From Belliella pelovolcani (GTDB taxonomy: Bacteria > Bacteroidota > Bacteroidia > Cytophagales > Cyclobacteriaceae): a stretch of 64,000 bases of DNA. The translations under genes and the position numbers were made by a program. Under the pieces are notes generated by a model. It saw nothing but the letters and a program-made list of their open reading frames with translations, made no database searches and was not told where the DNA came from. The stretch is from the NCBI RefSeq assembly GCF_900156785.1, contig NZ_FTOP01000005.1:186001-250000 (forward strand), given 5' to 3'. Positions 50,901 to 59,106 of the stretch are shown piece by piece (position 1 is the stretch's first letter; every line of letters starts with the position of its first letter).

Positions 50901-53457
50901 TATTGATAGTTATTTTTGGACTATAGTGCATGAAGATGGGGAAGAAATCTTGTCTGAATTCGGTGGGCCTGGAGAAGATTTTCAGAATTTAACCCATTTC
51001 TTTACCAGAGAAGGTGTACACACGGTGACCTTGCGTGTGGACAGGTGTGGAGAGGTAGATTACTATGAAGAATCATTGGAAGTGCTGGTTGTCGCTCCCC
51101 CTACGCTTACGCTGGAAGATGATGTGACACTTTGTAGTGGGCAGCCTGTTACTTTGACTGCAATAGAAGGTTATGATCCAGCTGAAGGTTTGTATGATTT
51201 TGAATGGAGAAATGCAGCAGGATTTCAGTTTGGCGATGAAAATTCAAACTCCATCGTTGTAGACGAGGAAAGTATCTACACAGTGACTGTTTCTTATAGA
51301 ATGCCAGAAGGTAGTGATGAGTTCTTCGATACTTGTCCTGCTACGAAATCGGTTTTTGTAGGGCCTGCATTCGAGTTTGAACTTACCCAAACTGCTGAGG
51401 AGGTGTGTTATGACGAGACTTTGGTAGTATTCGCTCCAGATACACCTGTGGCAGGAGAATGGTTTTATCAGCGAGCTGGCGATCCGAATAGGGTGCAGTT
51501 TCCTGTTGGGTTAGCCTTTGAGCTTGAAGTAGAGCCAGCTTTAGATCTTCCAGGTCCAGGTCTGTACGAAATTATTTTTGTGACAGAAGACCCTATAGTA
51601 GAAGGGTGTCTGGTGGAGAAAGTCTTGGAGCTAGAAGTTTTTCCTCTTCCTAATTTCGAAATAGTAATTTTAACCAATGCCGAAGATTGCAATAGTCCTG
51701 AGGGTAGCTTTGAAATAGAAGCATTGATAGCCATGTCGGTCTTGGAAATAATGGAAACTGGGGATGTGTTCCAAAATGTGTCTGCTGGGGATTTCTTTAC
51801 TTTGACAGATTTGGAACCAGGTAATTATACAGTGAGAGGTCAGACTGATTTTGGCTGTGAATTTACCAGAACCGCCACGATTCAAAATGTGAATCCACCC
51901 CAAGGATTTGAAAACATAACCTTGGACAGTACCGACGAAAGCTGCGGAGTCAACGAGATCATTCCTGGAAGCATTACTATTGAGCTTAGTGCTGCTGTTC
52001 AGGGTACTTATACCATTATGCGTCAAGGAGATGGGCAAGAGCTTACCGGGGCACTAGATGGGCAGACTACTGTCATTGAGATAGGTCATGGTGACTATGC
52101 GGTGCAAGTGGAAGATGCCAATGGATGTGCCATACCTGTAGGTGATGTGACTGTAGCACGGAGATTTTTGGCGGATTTCAATGTACCGTCTAATATAGTG
52201 GCCTGCGAAAGCTTTGAGCTAGAAATATCGACACAGCAAAATTTGGTATTTACAGTTACTGACCCCAATGGGGATTTAATCAATGCTGACGCAGACGGCA
52301 TTTATTTACTCAATATTTCTGGTGTATACACCGTATTTGGAGAAGATCCTGACGGTGTTGCTTGTCCGAGAGAGAGGACTATTAATCTTACTATCAATGA
52401 CCCGATCCAATATGAACTCTCAGCCCCTCAAGTAGACTGTGTGGACGGCGTGTCTTATGAGGCGATTATTTTAGATGGAACAGATCCAGCTTCTGTATTT
52501 TTCTTTTGGAGAAATGAATCCAGCCAGGTGGTTGGACGATCACAGCGGTTTTTCCCATCTGCACCTAGGCAGTATACACTAGATGTTCAGCCAAGGGTAG
52601 GCTCTAACTGTCCGACTCCTCCGATACCATTTGAGGTGGAGGAATTTGCTGCAGCTGTGGATTTTGAATTGGAAGTTCAACCATTCTGTGTGGGTGAACC
52701 GAGTACATTTGTGAATTTGCTGATTGATGCTGATGACATGGATGCTGTGGGACAGATCAGATGGTTTTTTGTTCAAGGGGGAAATAGAACACCACTTCCT
52801 GCCAATGATGACGCTACCATGATTTCAGTGGATCAGGCTAATCAAGGGACTTATCAAGTTGAAGTTTACAATAATTTCGGATGCTTGGTAGGAAGGGATC
52901 AGATTCAGGTAATTCAGTCCACCTTGGTGGCACCAGTCTTACAGGCTACTTACACCATCTGTGCATTGGAAAATATCGTATTTCAACTTGATCCCGGTCA
53001 ATACGATAATTATGAATGGTATCTGGAAGGCGAAGACGAGCCTATATCCACAGACCCAATCTTCACACCTCAGCAGGAAGGTAATTACAGATTAGTGGTA
53101 TTCGATGATTTGGGTTGTGTGGAGGAGATCACTTTTGAGGTGGTGGAGGATTGTGAGCTAAGAGTGCGGTTCCCCAATGCCATGCGTCCAAGTGATGCCT
53201 CCAAGCAATTCTTGATTTATACCAATGACTTTATTGATGAGCTATCGGTATATATTTACAATCGATGGGGTGAATTGATTTTCTATTGTGAGCAGAGTAA
53301 TCTCCCTGGGGATGCAGTAGGTGGGTATTGCCCTTGGGATGGTACAGTAAATGGCCAAAAGGTGCCAATTGGAACATATCCGGTCGTTGTGAGGTTTAGA
53401 AGTAACAACCAAAATATTACAAGAGTCCTTCGGGAGTCTATATTAGTTATAGAATAA
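47917..53457 (+). CDS. Giant T9SS-secreted protein with gliding-type C-terminal domain
   Basis: At 1846 residues this is the largest gene in the window. A signal peptide runs to about residue 32. Two beta-propeller-like modules look like internal duplicates: one starts NNNEWVFGYCDSG (about 35) with TGQKLFYTNGELVYN, the other NNNIWYFGNQAG (about 588) with TGQVLFYTDGSTVWD. A PKD-like domain lies at about 395-490, a Gly-rich spacer near 512-533, another PKD-like domain at about 964-1050, then repeated Ig-like domains to about 1740. The end, IYNRWGELIFY...PWDGTVNGQKVPIGTY, is the type-B (CHU_C) T9SS sorting domain. It is probably displayed on the cell surface. Confidence 0.93.
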   Translation: MKTAFKSIQFSLIFAVICSLSCILNSNKSFSQGFNNNEWVFGYCDSGTENNYLSFGKGGEPIIRTLPGSIVVGENNNAVAIDPITGQKLFYTNGELVYNYDDNIIQGAPNGIGGNIDGRQQVAIGVLDYDPEGNKLYYTFHITPGGQLQYSVVDMNAPGGATGNQPPLGQVTVLNQNIGPATGAIAVVKSAQSPSYLISFNGGNLISRRIEATQGDFTETDDVGIPFTPKAIIFNEATGQLMLIPENPNEDIVLVDFDTATGSFGTVNTISQSGGAESIEGAAFSPDSDYIYFSRGNELFRVPADDLDADPELIPLENDVFRIYDIKVGPDGRLYYIYEEVAGGPQLIGRVDNPDEEDLEELEIDEDPFDGVDFCGRIFPQFAPNADIEAEVDFTWEPEEPCSNNPVQLTSVITPENYRPVSFEWSFSPPLTDEDGEPIEMDFNQEHLLIPEEATGDQSITATLVVTFADGTREEVTKEIELAQNDLEANFTPQDTTLCAPNCIDLMPLLEVQAGGGQGGETPGGIGGGQGGNYEYFWSNKRDEGWGPEAPNEVCRPGLYWVLVREVGSSCYAYASIRIRIWDLPDQNNNIWYFGNQAGLDFNPDPDDPDGPTPRPVTHPNTIPAGTTTISDETGQVLFYTDGSTVWDLNGNVMANGENIGGSNLSSESVIAVPVPNVETMFYLFTTERAADGSNQVKFSVVDIIAENPTGVGNVVTKDNLLFSPSTEQSAALASGDTTWVLFHELGNNTFRAYPITQFGIGPPVFSSVGSVHGFNTGVGSMKFSPDGSKVAVTIQDGACSRVEIFDFDQQTGRLTEYANLDLGCNNDDVYGLEFSNDSNRLFVTYTGNGGKVEEFLIGSPTSSDDDVDLSCATCLNNASSRAAREQCILDSRTQLDIDGPIGAIQVGPDGQIYVARPGQAALGTINAGQNCTPSTAVTEGMFLAPGTSSNLGLPSFVQQSGSSIPEPQIVGPERLCLDPEVGAEGLFEGGGEPDIDSYFWTIVHEDGEEILSEFGGPGEDFQNLTHFFTREGVHTVTLRVDRCGEVDYYEESLEVLVVAPPTLTLEDDVTLCSGQPVTLTAIEGYDPAEGLYDFEWRNAAGFQFGDENSNSIVVDEESIYTVTVSYRMPEGSDEFFDTCPATKSVFVGPAFEFELTQTAEEVCYDETLVVFAPDTPVAGEWFYQRAGDPNRVQFPVGLAFELEVEPALDLPGPGLYEIIFVTEDPIVEGCLVEKVLELEVFPLPNFEIVILTNAEDCNSPEGSFEIEALIAMSVLEIMETGDVFQNVSAGDFFTLTDLEPGNYTVRGQTDFGCEFTRTATIQNVNPPQGFENITLDSTDESCGVNEIIPGSITIELSAAVQGTYTIMRQGDGQELTGALDGQTTVIEIGHGDYAVQVEDANGCAIPVGDVTVARRFLADFNVPSNIVACESFELEISTQQNLVFTVTDPNGDLINADADGIYLLNISGVYTVFGEDPDGVACPRERTINLTINDPIQYELSAPQVDCVDGVSYEAIILDGTDPASVFFFWRNESSQVVGRSQRFFPSAPRQYTLDVQPRVGSNCPTPPIPFEVEEFAAAVDFELEVQPFCVGEPSTFVNLLIDADDMDAVGQIRWFFVQGGNRTPLPANDDATMISVDQANQGTYQVEVYNNFGCLVGRDQIQVIQSTLVAPVLQATYTICALENIVFQLDPGQYDNYEWYLEGEDEPISTDPIFTPQQEGNYRLVVFDDLGCVEEITFEVVEDCELRVRFPNAMRPSDASKQFLIYTNDFIDELSVYIYNRWGELIFYCEQSNLPGDAVGGYCPWDGTVNGQKVPIGTYPVVVRFRSNNQNITRVLRESILVIE

Positions 53458-53464
53458 TAGAATT

Positions 53465-54208
53465 ATGATTACTTTAATATCACCTGCAAAAACACTTGAT
53501 TTGAGTAGCACAGATATTTCTGTGTACACTACGCCTGAGTTTCAAAAAGAGACATTTGAGCTAGTATCCATCATGAAGAAAAAAACTTCTGATGAGATCA
53601 GGCAGCTGATGGGTGTAAGTGAGAATATTGCCACTCTCAATGAAAAAAGGTATAAGGAGTTCAAAAAATCATTTGATCCAGACAATGCTAAGCAAGCCCT
53701 CTTAGCTTTCAAAGGAGATGTGTATACCAAAATCGATGTGGATAATTACACAGATGCTGAGTTTGACTTTGCGCAAAAGCATCTCAGAATTCTTTCTGGT
53801 CTTTATGGATTGTTGAAGCCATTGGATTTGATCCAGCCATATAGATTGGAAATGGGGATCAAATTAGAAAACAAAAAAGGAAAAAACTTATATGAATTTT
53901 GGGGCTCAAGAATAGCCAAGGCAATCAATGAAGTGGCAGCTGGCGAGCCAATTGTGAACCTAGCTTCTCAAGAATATTTCAAAGCGGTGGATCAAAAGGC
54001 CTTGAAATCCGAAATCGTTACGCCTGTTTTTCAAGAGTATAAAAATGGCAAATATCAGGTTATTGGATTGTTTGCGAAGCAAGCTAGAGGTATGATGACT
54101 GATTTTATTATCAAAAACCGCATCAATGATCCCGAGCAACTCAAAACTTTCAATGAAGCGGGCTATGAACTTTACGGTGATGGTTCAGAGTGGAGATTTG
54201 TGAGATAG
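53465..54208 (+). CDS. yaaA: YaaA-family peroxide-stress protein (DUF328)
   Basis: A 247-residue DUF328 protein: MITLISPAKTLDLSSTDISV, FKGDVYTKIDVDNYTDAEFD, LRILSGLYGLLKPLDLIQPY, RLEMGIKL and NLASQEYFKAVDQK are the conserved blocks. E. coli YaaA lowers free iron and protects DNA during peroxide stress. The gene lies seven bases after the giant secreted protein, but that closeness may be incidental since the functions differ. A shared terminator follows after about 160 bases that include dispersed repeat copy B. Confidence 0.95.
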   Translation: MITLISPAKTLDLSSTDISVYTTPEFQKETFELVSIMKKKTSDEIRQLMGVSENIATLNEKRYKEFKKSFDPDNAKQALLAFKGDVYTKIDVDNYTDAEFDFAQKHLRILSGLYGLLKPLDLIQPYRLEMGIKLENKKGKNLYEFWGSRIAKAINEVAAGEPIVNLASQEYFKAVDQKALKSEIVTPVFQEYKNGKYQVIGLFAKQARGMMTDFIIKNRINDPEQLKTFNEAGYELYGDGSEWRFVR

Positions 54209-54270
54209 CTTTCGAGTATCTGGCTTTGATACTTGGGATTTTCCTCATTTAAGTTAGACTTGATAGATAT

Positions 54271-54316
54271 TAATTGATATTTGATCCGCCGTAGCGGACA
54301 AATTATTGATAGATAT
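54271..54316 (+). repeat. Dispersed palindromic repeat, copy B
   Basis: AATTGATATTTGATCCGCCG, then TAGCGGACAAATTATTGATA and GATATTTT: nearly identical to copy A at 43.0 kb, with the same TCCGC-CGTA-GCGGA hairpin. Confidence 0.75.
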
Positions 54317-54370
54317 TTTATTTGCCATTAAACTTAGAAAGTAAAATAGCTAGTCAAGTTGCGCATATTA

Positions 54371-54411
54371 AAACCAAAAAGGGGATCGATTTTCGATCCC
54401 CTTTTTGGTTT
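54371..54411. terminator. Shared bidirectional terminator of yaaA and the BNR gene
   Basis: AAACCAAAAAGGGGATCGA and TCGATCCCCTTTTTGGTTT are perfect 19-bp arms around TTT. The right arm reaches the TAA of the minus-strand gene. Confidence 0.93.
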
Positions 54412-57181
54412 ATTTGATTTCAAATTCTTTGGTACTTGTCTGCCCATTTTTGCTGAGCTCGATGCTAAACTTGCCTCTAGAAGGATTGCCAGATTCAGGT
54501 CTCAAATCCCAGCTTACTTGGTTGAATCCTTTTGGGAAGTTTTCCGTCCAGCTTTTCACTGCTTCTCCCTTACTGTTTTTGATGGTTACCTGAACTTCTC
54601 CAGAGTTTGAGGTGTAGAACATGGCGTCCATGCTAGGTGCACCTCTTCTTTGGAATAGTTGTGTATCAGGAGCATTGAGTATGCTGATCTCTGCTCCTTT
54701 ATTTTTCATCATTTCATAGATAGGGTTGAGATCCATGATGAATACGCTTCTTCCATGCGATCCAATGACAAGGTCATTTTCTTTCTTTTGAATCACCATG
54801 TCGTATATGGATACATTCGGGATATTTCCTTGAATCAATTCATAGTTCTTTCCTCCGTCCATAGTGATATAAAGTCCATGATCTGATCCTATGTAAAGTA
54901 AGTCAGGATGTAAGTGATCTTCTCGGATGACGTTCATCGCCTCAGTAGGTAGGTTGCCAGCAATCGGCGTCCAGGTAGTGCCATAATTAGTGCTCTTATA
55001 CACATGAGGTGTAAATTCATCATTTCTATAGCCTGTCAAGGTTACGTAAACTAGACCTTCTACATGCTGAGAAGGAGTGATGCTACTTATCCATCTATTT
55101 TGAGGTAAACCTTTGCTGATGTCTATCCAAGCTTTACCGTGATTTCGAGTATTCCAAATATTACCATCATCAGATCCGGCGTACAGCGTTCCAAATTCTA
55201 ATGGTGACTCTTCTACCACAGTGAGTGTGGCAAAAGGAACATTCCCTTCTCTAGGTCCTTTGGTCAGATCAGGAGAAATGGTCTCCCAAGTATCGCCTCT
55301 ATCCAAACTTCTATAGACATATTGAGAACCCATGTAGAAAATATCCTGATTATGCTTACTCAAGGTAGCAGGCGTTCTCCAATTCCATCTGTTTGGCTTG
55401 TTGCCGATATCATGACCTGGAGTTACATATTTTCTTTCTCCAGTCGTGGTGTTGATTCGGTAGTAATTTCCAAACTGTGAACCGGTATACACGATGTCGT
55501 TGGATCGGGTATCAACAGCCACGACCATACCGTCACCGCCAAATAGTGAATTCCATCTTTCGGATGGTCTGTTGGTAGATTTGCCATACCAAACGCCATT
55601 ATCTTGCATACCTCCATAGACATTGTATGGCGTTGCTTCATCTACCATGATGGAATAAAACTGTGAAATGGTCAATTGATCGTTGAGGTGAGTCCATCTT
55701 TCACCATTGCCGTAACTAACATAAAGCCCTCCATCTGTACCTAATAGGATGTGCTTGGAATCTTTTGGGTTGATCCACATAGATTGATGATCAGAGTGGA
55801 CATTACCAACAGAGTCTGTATTAGCGAAGGTCTTTCCTCCATCTCTGGAAACCATCAGAGGTACTCCCAAAATAAATAGCTCGTCTGGATTGGATGTGCT
55901 GGTTCTCACTTCTCCAAAGTAATAGCCGTAACTATTATATACTCGGTCTAGACCTGGCTCGTTCACCTTTTTCCAAGATTTTCCAGCGTCATCAGATCTA
56001 TATACCTCGGCACCTACTACAGTAGAATTGATGATGTCGGCATTGGCATCTCTACCATCGCTGTTATAATTAGCAATGTCAATAGGAGTGATTTTTTTTC
56101 TTTCGATTAGTTTTTTCACTGATGCTGCATCATACTTTGAGGCAAATCTATTACTTCTAAGAAATCTGTTCAGTTTATCATCTTCGATCTGAAGGACAGC
56201 TTCTGCAGTCATGCTTTTGAAGCTATCCGTGGTTAGATTGTCACCTTGGTTGCCAGCACCTCTTCTTTCACGAGGCTCTGATTTTTGATAATCATGTAGC
56301 GCATAGACAGTAGTAGGGCTACTCAGGCTGAAGTCAAAACCTATTCTTCCTACAAACTCGTCTTGCGGGAATCCTTCCATAGCTTTGGTCCAAGTATCAC
56401 CACCATCTTCAGATCTCCAGATAGCGGAACCTTTGCCATTGCCTATGAAGTCGTATGCCATTCTCAATCTTTCCCAAGTGGCAGCTAGGAGCACATTTGG
56501 ATTTCCTGGCTGCACTTTGATATCTATCACACCAGTGTTGTTATCCACAAAAAGCGTTCTTTTCCAAGTTTTACCTCCATCTATTGTCTTATAAAGACCT
56601 CTTTCATCATTTTTGGAATACAAGGAGCCCATTGCACCAACCCATACAATGTCAGGATTGGTAGGATGTATTTGAATCTGTCCGATATGTTGGGAGTGAG
56701 GGAACCCTACAAACTCCCATGTCTTGCCGGCATCGGTAGACTTGTATACACCATTGCCAGCATAAGTAGATCTACTGGAGTTGTTCTCACCTGTACCTAC
56801 CCAAATGATGTTATCATTAGAAGGTGCAATTGCCATATCCCCCATACCCAAGGTGCCTTGATGGTCAAAAATAGGTGTGAAAGATTGGCCATTGTCTTCG
56901 GTTTTCCAGACTCCACCAGAGGCAGCGGCGATATAGTAAGTTTTATAATCACTACTTACTTCTATGTCAGTCACTCTTCCAGACATATTGGTAGGGCCAA
57001 TATTTCTTATTGGATAGTTTTTGAAGGAGGAGTTTTGAAACATTTCTTGATGTTTTGCAAAGGCCTCCTGCATTTCTTTGGAGCTTGTAGGCTTGATTTG
57101 CTGTGCCTGGGAACTGAGGATTCCTGCTTCTAGCAAGAACACAGCAGCAAGCATGCTGATTTGTCGTAAAGGTTTATACAT
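54410..57181 (-). CDS. Large secreted BNR/sortilin-like beta-propeller protein
   Basis: A 923-residue exported protein of the VPS10/sortilin-like family. The ATG at 57181 starts a signal peptide ending SSQAQQ; the longer frame to 57340 lacks one. Many BNR (Asp-box-like) repeats are visible, e.g. GGVWKTEDNGQSF, GVYKSTDAGKTWEF, GLYKTIDGGKTWKR, AIWRSEDGGDTW, VYRSDDAGKSWKK, PLMVSRDGGKTF, HGLYITMDGGKNY. The C-terminal 100 residues (VSWDLRPESGNPSRGKFSIE) look like an FlgD/FN3-type fold rather than a T9SS domain. Relatives are often annotated glycosyl hydrolase, but catalytic activity is unproven. Confidence 0.9.
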   Translation of the reverse strand: MYKPLRQISMLAAVFLLEAGILSSQAQQIKPTSSKEMQEAFAKHQEMFQNSSFKNYPIRNIGPTNMSGRVTDIEVSSDYKTYYIAAASGGVWKTEDNGQSFTPIFDHQGTLGMGDMAIAPSNDNIIWVGTGENNSSRSTYAGNGVYKSTDAGKTWEFVGFPHSQHIGQIQIHPTNPDIVWVGAMGSLYSKNDERGLYKTIDGGKTWKRTLFVDNNTGVIDIKVQPGNPNVLLAATWERLRMAYDFIGNGKGSAIWRSEDGGDTWTKAMEGFPQDEFVGRIGFDFSLSSPTTVYALHDYQKSEPRERRGAGNQGDNLTTDSFKSMTAEAVLQIEDDKLNRFLRSNRFASKYDAASVKKLIERKKITPIDIANYNSDGRDANADIINSTVVGAEVYRSDDAGKSWKKVNEPGLDRVYNSYGYYFGEVRTSTSNPDELFILGVPLMVSRDGGKTFANTDSVGNVHSDHQSMWINPKDSKHILLGTDGGLYVSYGNGERWTHLNDQLTISQFYSIMVDEATPYNVYGGMQDNGVWYGKSTNRPSERWNSLFGGDGMVVAVDTRSNDIVYTGSQFGNYYRINTTTGERKYVTPGHDIGNKPNRWNWRTPATLSKHNQDIFYMGSQYVYRSLDRGDTWETISPDLTKGPREGNVPFATLTVVEESPLEFGTLYAGSDDGNIWNTRNHGKAWIDISKGLPQNRWISSITPSQHVEGLVYVTLTGYRNDEFTPHVYKSTNYGTTWTPIAGNLPTEAMNVIREDHLHPDLLYIGSDHGLYITMDGGKNYELIQGNIPNVSIYDMVIQKKENDLVIGSHGRSVFIMDLNPIYEMMKNKGAEISILNAPDTQLFQRRGAPSMDAMFYTSNSGEVQVTIKNSKGEAVKSWTENFPKGFNQVSWDLRPESGNPSRGKFSIELSKNGQTSTKEFEIK

Positions 57182-57349
57182 AGTTCTGTTTGAATTTCTC
57201 TTCACAATATATAAAAAGCGTGGACGAACAAAGCGAAGAAAATCATAAATCCATTCATTTAGTGATGATTGGAAAAAATTTCGTTTGGAGGAAATGAAAA
57301 TTAGCAAAGTTTTGCATGCTTCAGTTTTTTTCAATGCCATTCAATTTTC

Positions 57350-57357
57350 TATCTTTG
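57350..57357 (+). promoter_or_regulatory. Putative -7 element before ftsB/divIC
   Basis: TATCTTTG matches TAnnTTTG and ends 22 bases before the ATG. No good -33 TTG is seen. Confidence 0.4.
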
Positions 57358-57379
57358 TTTCATACCAAGCGATGTGGAC

Positions 57380-57667
57380 ATGAGCAAGTACCTCAAATAC
57401 ACCAAGAATTTCTATTTTGTTTTCACAGTTCTTTTTGTCCTTTGGATGATTTTTATTGATTCTAATGATATTCTGACGCAGTTTAAGTTGAGCTCCAAAG
57501 TAAGAGAACTAGAGAATCAAAAGGAGTTTCTATTAGAAAGGAAGGATAAGATCAAGCAGGATAGAGAAGAGCTGATGAGCAATTCTGAACTTCTTGAGAA
57601 GTTTGCCCGTGAAAGATATCTGATGAAGAAGAAAACAGAAGATCTATATGTCATTGTCCAAGATTAA
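57380..57667 (+). CDS. FtsB/DivIC-family cell-division protein
   Basis: A 95-residue septum-formation initiator. The ATG at 57380 gives MSKYLKYTKNFYFVFTVLFV; a GTG six bases earlier is possible. One membrane helix (about 12-28) is followed by a long coiled coil (SSKVRELENQKEFLLERKDK, IKQDREELMSNSELLEKFAR) and the family tail ARERYLMKKKTEDLYVI. FtsB/DivIC forms a complex with FtsL and FtsQ to activate septal wall synthesis. Its last 20 bases overlap the next gene. Confidence 0.92.
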   Translation: MSKYLKYTKNFYFVFTVLFVLWMIFIDSNDILTQFKLSSKVRELENQKEFLLERKDKIKQDREELMSNSELLEKFARERYLMKKKTEDLYVIVQD

Positions 57668-58217
57668 AGTATTATTTTTTTCTATTGTATTATCAGTATT
57701 CGCTTTCGTAATCACTGACCAAGCAGTAGCTCAGCGCTACATTGATCCTGAGGAGAACCCGCCACTGAGAGACAGGCTTTATTATGGGGGTAATTTTGCG
57801 ATGCAGTTTGGTACCATTACATTCATAGATGTCTCGCCCTTGGTAGGAGCTATGATCACGGATAAATTCTCTGGAGGTCTTGGAGCTACTTACCAGTATT
57901 TTGATGATAGAAGATTTGTCAATGTGGGCACTGGGAATAGGAGTCTGTATGGCGGAAGAACTTTTTTGAGATATAATGTATTCCCGAATATTTTCGCTTA
58001 TACTGAGTATGAAATGCTGAATTTCGACCTATTCAATAGAAATACCAATGAGTATAATCGAGAGTGGATACCTGGTTTTTTTGTTGGAGCAGGCTATTTT
58101 GCTCCATTCGGGAATAGGGGAGGTGCTAATTTTACTTTTTTATATAACCTGATGCATGATAATCTTCGATCACCTTATAATGAACCTTATGTGATTCGAG
58201 TGGGTTTTGTTTTTTGA
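57648..58217 (+). CDS. Outer-membrane beta-barrel protein, unknown
   Basis: A 189-residue exported protein. The signal peptide MSLSKIKVLFFSIVLSVFAF runs to AVAQ; the mature part RYIDPEENPPLRDRLYYGGN is followed by glycine- and aromatic-rich strands (MQFGTITFIDVSPLVGAMIT, FFVGAGYFAPFGNRGG, FTFLYNLMH) and ends VIRVGFVF with a terminal Phe. It starts 20 bases inside the end of the FtsB-like gene, a notable overlap, and ends 20 bases before cysE. No named family is recognised. Confidence 0.8.
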   Translation: MSLSKIKVLFFSIVLSVFAFVITDQAVAQRYIDPEENPPLRDRLYYGGNFAMQFGTITFIDVSPLVGAMITDKFSGGLGATYQYFDDRRFVNVGTGNRSLYGGRTFLRYNVFPNIFAYTEYEMLNFDLFNRNTNEYNREWIPGFFVGAGYFAPFGNRGGANFTFLYNLMHDNLRSPYNEPYVIRVGFVF

Positions 58218-58237
58218 TTTGAAACACCACCAATGAT

Positions 58238-59074
58238 ATGGATCAGCTAGTAGATAAAATATTTAAATCACACCAAGATTGTCCTGAGTGCCCATCCCCA
58301 AAATTAGTACAAACTTTTTTTGACTCTCTATTAGGCTTGCTCTTCCCAGAATATGCCCTAGATATCATAAGGGAGAGGAAAGAAGTGGAAAGCAACCTTG
58401 TAGCATTACAAGATCAATTTGCCAAAATCCTGAATAAGAACAAGCACCTACATCAAGGAGATGGAGAATTGTTGAGTAAACAGTTTTTTGCTAAGCTATC
58501 AGAAGTTTTCGATTTGATTCATCAAGATGTGGATGCCATGTTTGCGGGAGATCCAGCTTCTAAATCGAGGGCGGAGATTCTCAGGTGCTATCCAGGTTTC
58601 TATGCGATAGCAGCTTACAGGATTTCGCACGAAATGTATTTGATGGGAATTAGGATGATCCCTAGAATCATCACAGAGTATGCACATAGCAAGACAGGGA
58701 TAGATATTCACCCTGGAGCAAGTATTGGACATCATTTTTGTATAGACCATGGTACAGGCTTGGTGATCGGAGAGACGACAGTAATCGGGAATCATGTAAA
58801 GTTGTATCAAGGTGTGACTTTGGGTGCATTGAGTGTACACAAAGAAGATGCTGATACCAAACGTCACCCCACTATAGAAGATGAAGTAGTGATCTACGCT
58901 GGAGCTACGATTTTGGGTGGTAATACGGTGATTGGAAAGGGCTCTGTCATCGGTGGTAATGTATGGTTGACTAAAAGTGTGCCTGCTCATTCAAAGATCT
59001 ATTACAAAGCCAAGATGTATGATGCAGGAAAAGATCAAACAGATCTTTATGTCTTCAAAAATGATCAGGACTAA
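58238..59074 (+). CDS. cysE: Serine O-acetyltransferase
   Basis: CysE makes O-acetylserine from serine and acetyl-CoA. The 278-residue protein has a helical N-terminal domain and a hexapeptide beta-helix with YPGFYAIAAYRISHEMYLMG, KTGIDIHPGASIGHHFCIDH, GTGLVIGETTVIGN, the catalytic DHGTG loop, and VKLYQGVTLGALS. It is followed 32 bases on by cysM, giving a serine-to-cysteine cassette. An N-terminal CPECP pair (residues about 15-19) is unusual and could bind metal or be fortuitous. Confidence 0.96.
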   Translation: MDQLVDKIFKSHQDCPECPSPKLVQTFFDSLLGLLFPEYALDIIRERKEVESNLVALQDQFAKILNKNKHLHQGDGELLSKQFFAKLSEVFDLIHQDVDAMFAGDPASKSRAEILRCYPGFYAIAAYRISHEMYLMGIRMIPRIITEYAHSKTGIDIHPGASIGHHFCIDHGTGLVIGETTVIGNHVKLYQGVTLGALSVHKEDADTKRHPTIEDEVVIYAGATILGGNTVIGKGSVIGGNVWLTKSVPAHSKIYYKAKMYDAGKDQTDLYVFKNDQD

Positions 59075-59106
59075 GAATAGTTGCTGTAGAAAATCAACCC
59101 TTTATT

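Noticed and set aside
54359-54610. 83-codon frame beginning just before the yaaA/BNR hairpin
   Set aside because: It is antisense to the BNR-protein gene and reads through the terminator hairpin; it shows no domain.
57182-57340. 53-codon N-terminal extension of the BNR protein
   Set aside because: The extension is basic and atypical, whereas the ATG at 57181 begins a clear signal peptide; the extension would also overlap the region driving ftsB.
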